Positions 7,139-7,323 of a stretch of 7,323 bases of DNA are shown piece by piece. Below the pieces are notes generated by a model, which was not told where the DNA came from, searched no databases, and worked only from the letters and a program-made list of their open reading frames with translations. A program made the position numbers and the translations under genes. Numbering within the stretch: position 1 is the stretch's first letter; each line of letters opens with the position of its first letter. Source of the DNA: Tannerella sp. (GTDB lineage Bacteria > Bacteroidota > Bacteroidia > Bacteroidales > Tannerellaceae); assembly GCA_031289515.1 (NCBI GenBank), contig JAITPH010000214.1, positions 1-7,323 on the forward strand, written 5' to 3'.

Positions 7139-7323
7139 GTCGAAAATTGGCAGCTATCCGTCATTGCGAGGTACAAAACAATCCGGACTTTGACAATTGA
7201 GGGTCGAGACTTGCAGCTATCCGTCATTGCGAGGAACGAAGCAATCCAGCCCTTGATAATTGAGGGCCGAGAATTGACAGGTATCCGTCATTGCGAGGAA
7301 CGAAGCAATCCGGACTACGACAA
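7139..7323. repeat. Intergenic tandem repeat array, about 63-64 base units
   Basis: Three units fill the region and reach the window edge. Each holds a 30-base core at 7155-7184, 7218-7247 and 7282-7311. Cores 2 and 3 are identical; core 1 differs at three bases (7172, 7175, 7178). The core contains ATTGCGAGGAACGAAGCAAT, whose ends ATTGC and GCAAT can form a 5-base-pair stem with a 10-base loop. The changes in core 1 cost one stem pair. The 33-34 bases between cores also resemble each other (both contain AATTGAGGG followed by CGAGA), so the whole unit is repeated. The bases after core 3 (GGACTACGACAA) resemble those after core 1, so the array probably continues. No open frame of note is present. 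I recognise the core as resembling short dispersed intergenic repeats seen in several bacterial genomes, but cannot name a catalogued family. Confidence 0.9.

Noticed and set aside
7111..7140. A search for a rho-independent terminator directly after mnmG.
   Set aside because: The parS palindrome can pair, but it is not followed by a T run on the + strand (an A run follows instead), so it does not have terminator form.
7155..7311. The 30-base cores separated by 33-34 bases look at first like a CRISPR array.
   Set aside because: The stretches between cores are similar to each other, so they are not unique spacers. The leader-side repeat is the degenerate one, only three copies are visible, and no cas gene is in the window.

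Overview
This window is most likely a chromosomal segment of a Bacteroidota (probably Bacteroidales) bacterium. Three things point there. Two intergenic regions carry TAnnTTTG-type -7 elements (TAACTTTG before mutS, TATCTTTG before mnmG), the promoter form of this phylum. No start codon is preceded by a convincing Shine-Dalgarno sequence. The proteins also have a Bacteroidota look: a fused SpmA/SpmB-like membrane protein, MutS with GPNMSGKS as Walker A, and YbeY with Asp in place of the third metal-binding His. The assignment rests on recognition by eye, not on a search.

All genes run on the + strand. A 15-codon open frame at 1-45 may be the end of an upstream gene. It is followed 1 base later by a membrane-anchored helix-hairpin-helix protein of ComEA type (47-802). 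A 55-base gap with a promoter leads to mutS (858-3461). One base after mutS comes a fused SpmA/SpmB-like membrane protein (3463-4701), and 7 bases later ybeY (4709-5134). The spacing suggests that mutS, the membrane protein and ybeY are one transcription unit. The ybeY-mnmG gap holds a tandem duplication of about 60 bases. Each copy carries the end of ybeY, one -7 element and the start context of mnmG, so mnmG (5236-7113) appears to have two promoters in series.

Three bases after the mnmG stop is a 16-base sequence matching the parS consensus for ParB, which suggests that this part of the chromosome lies near the replication origin. The last 184 bases are a tandem array of roughly 63-64 base units with a conserved 30-base core. 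It runs to the window edge and probably continues.

Functionally this is mostly housekeeping: mismatch repair (MutS), rRNA maturation (YbeY) and tRNA wobble-uridine modification (MnmG), plus a possible DNA-binding envelope protein and a membrane protein of unknown role. I see no new multi-gene system. The most interesting signals are non-coding: the parS match, the promoter duplication with its tiny reading frames, and the repeat array.
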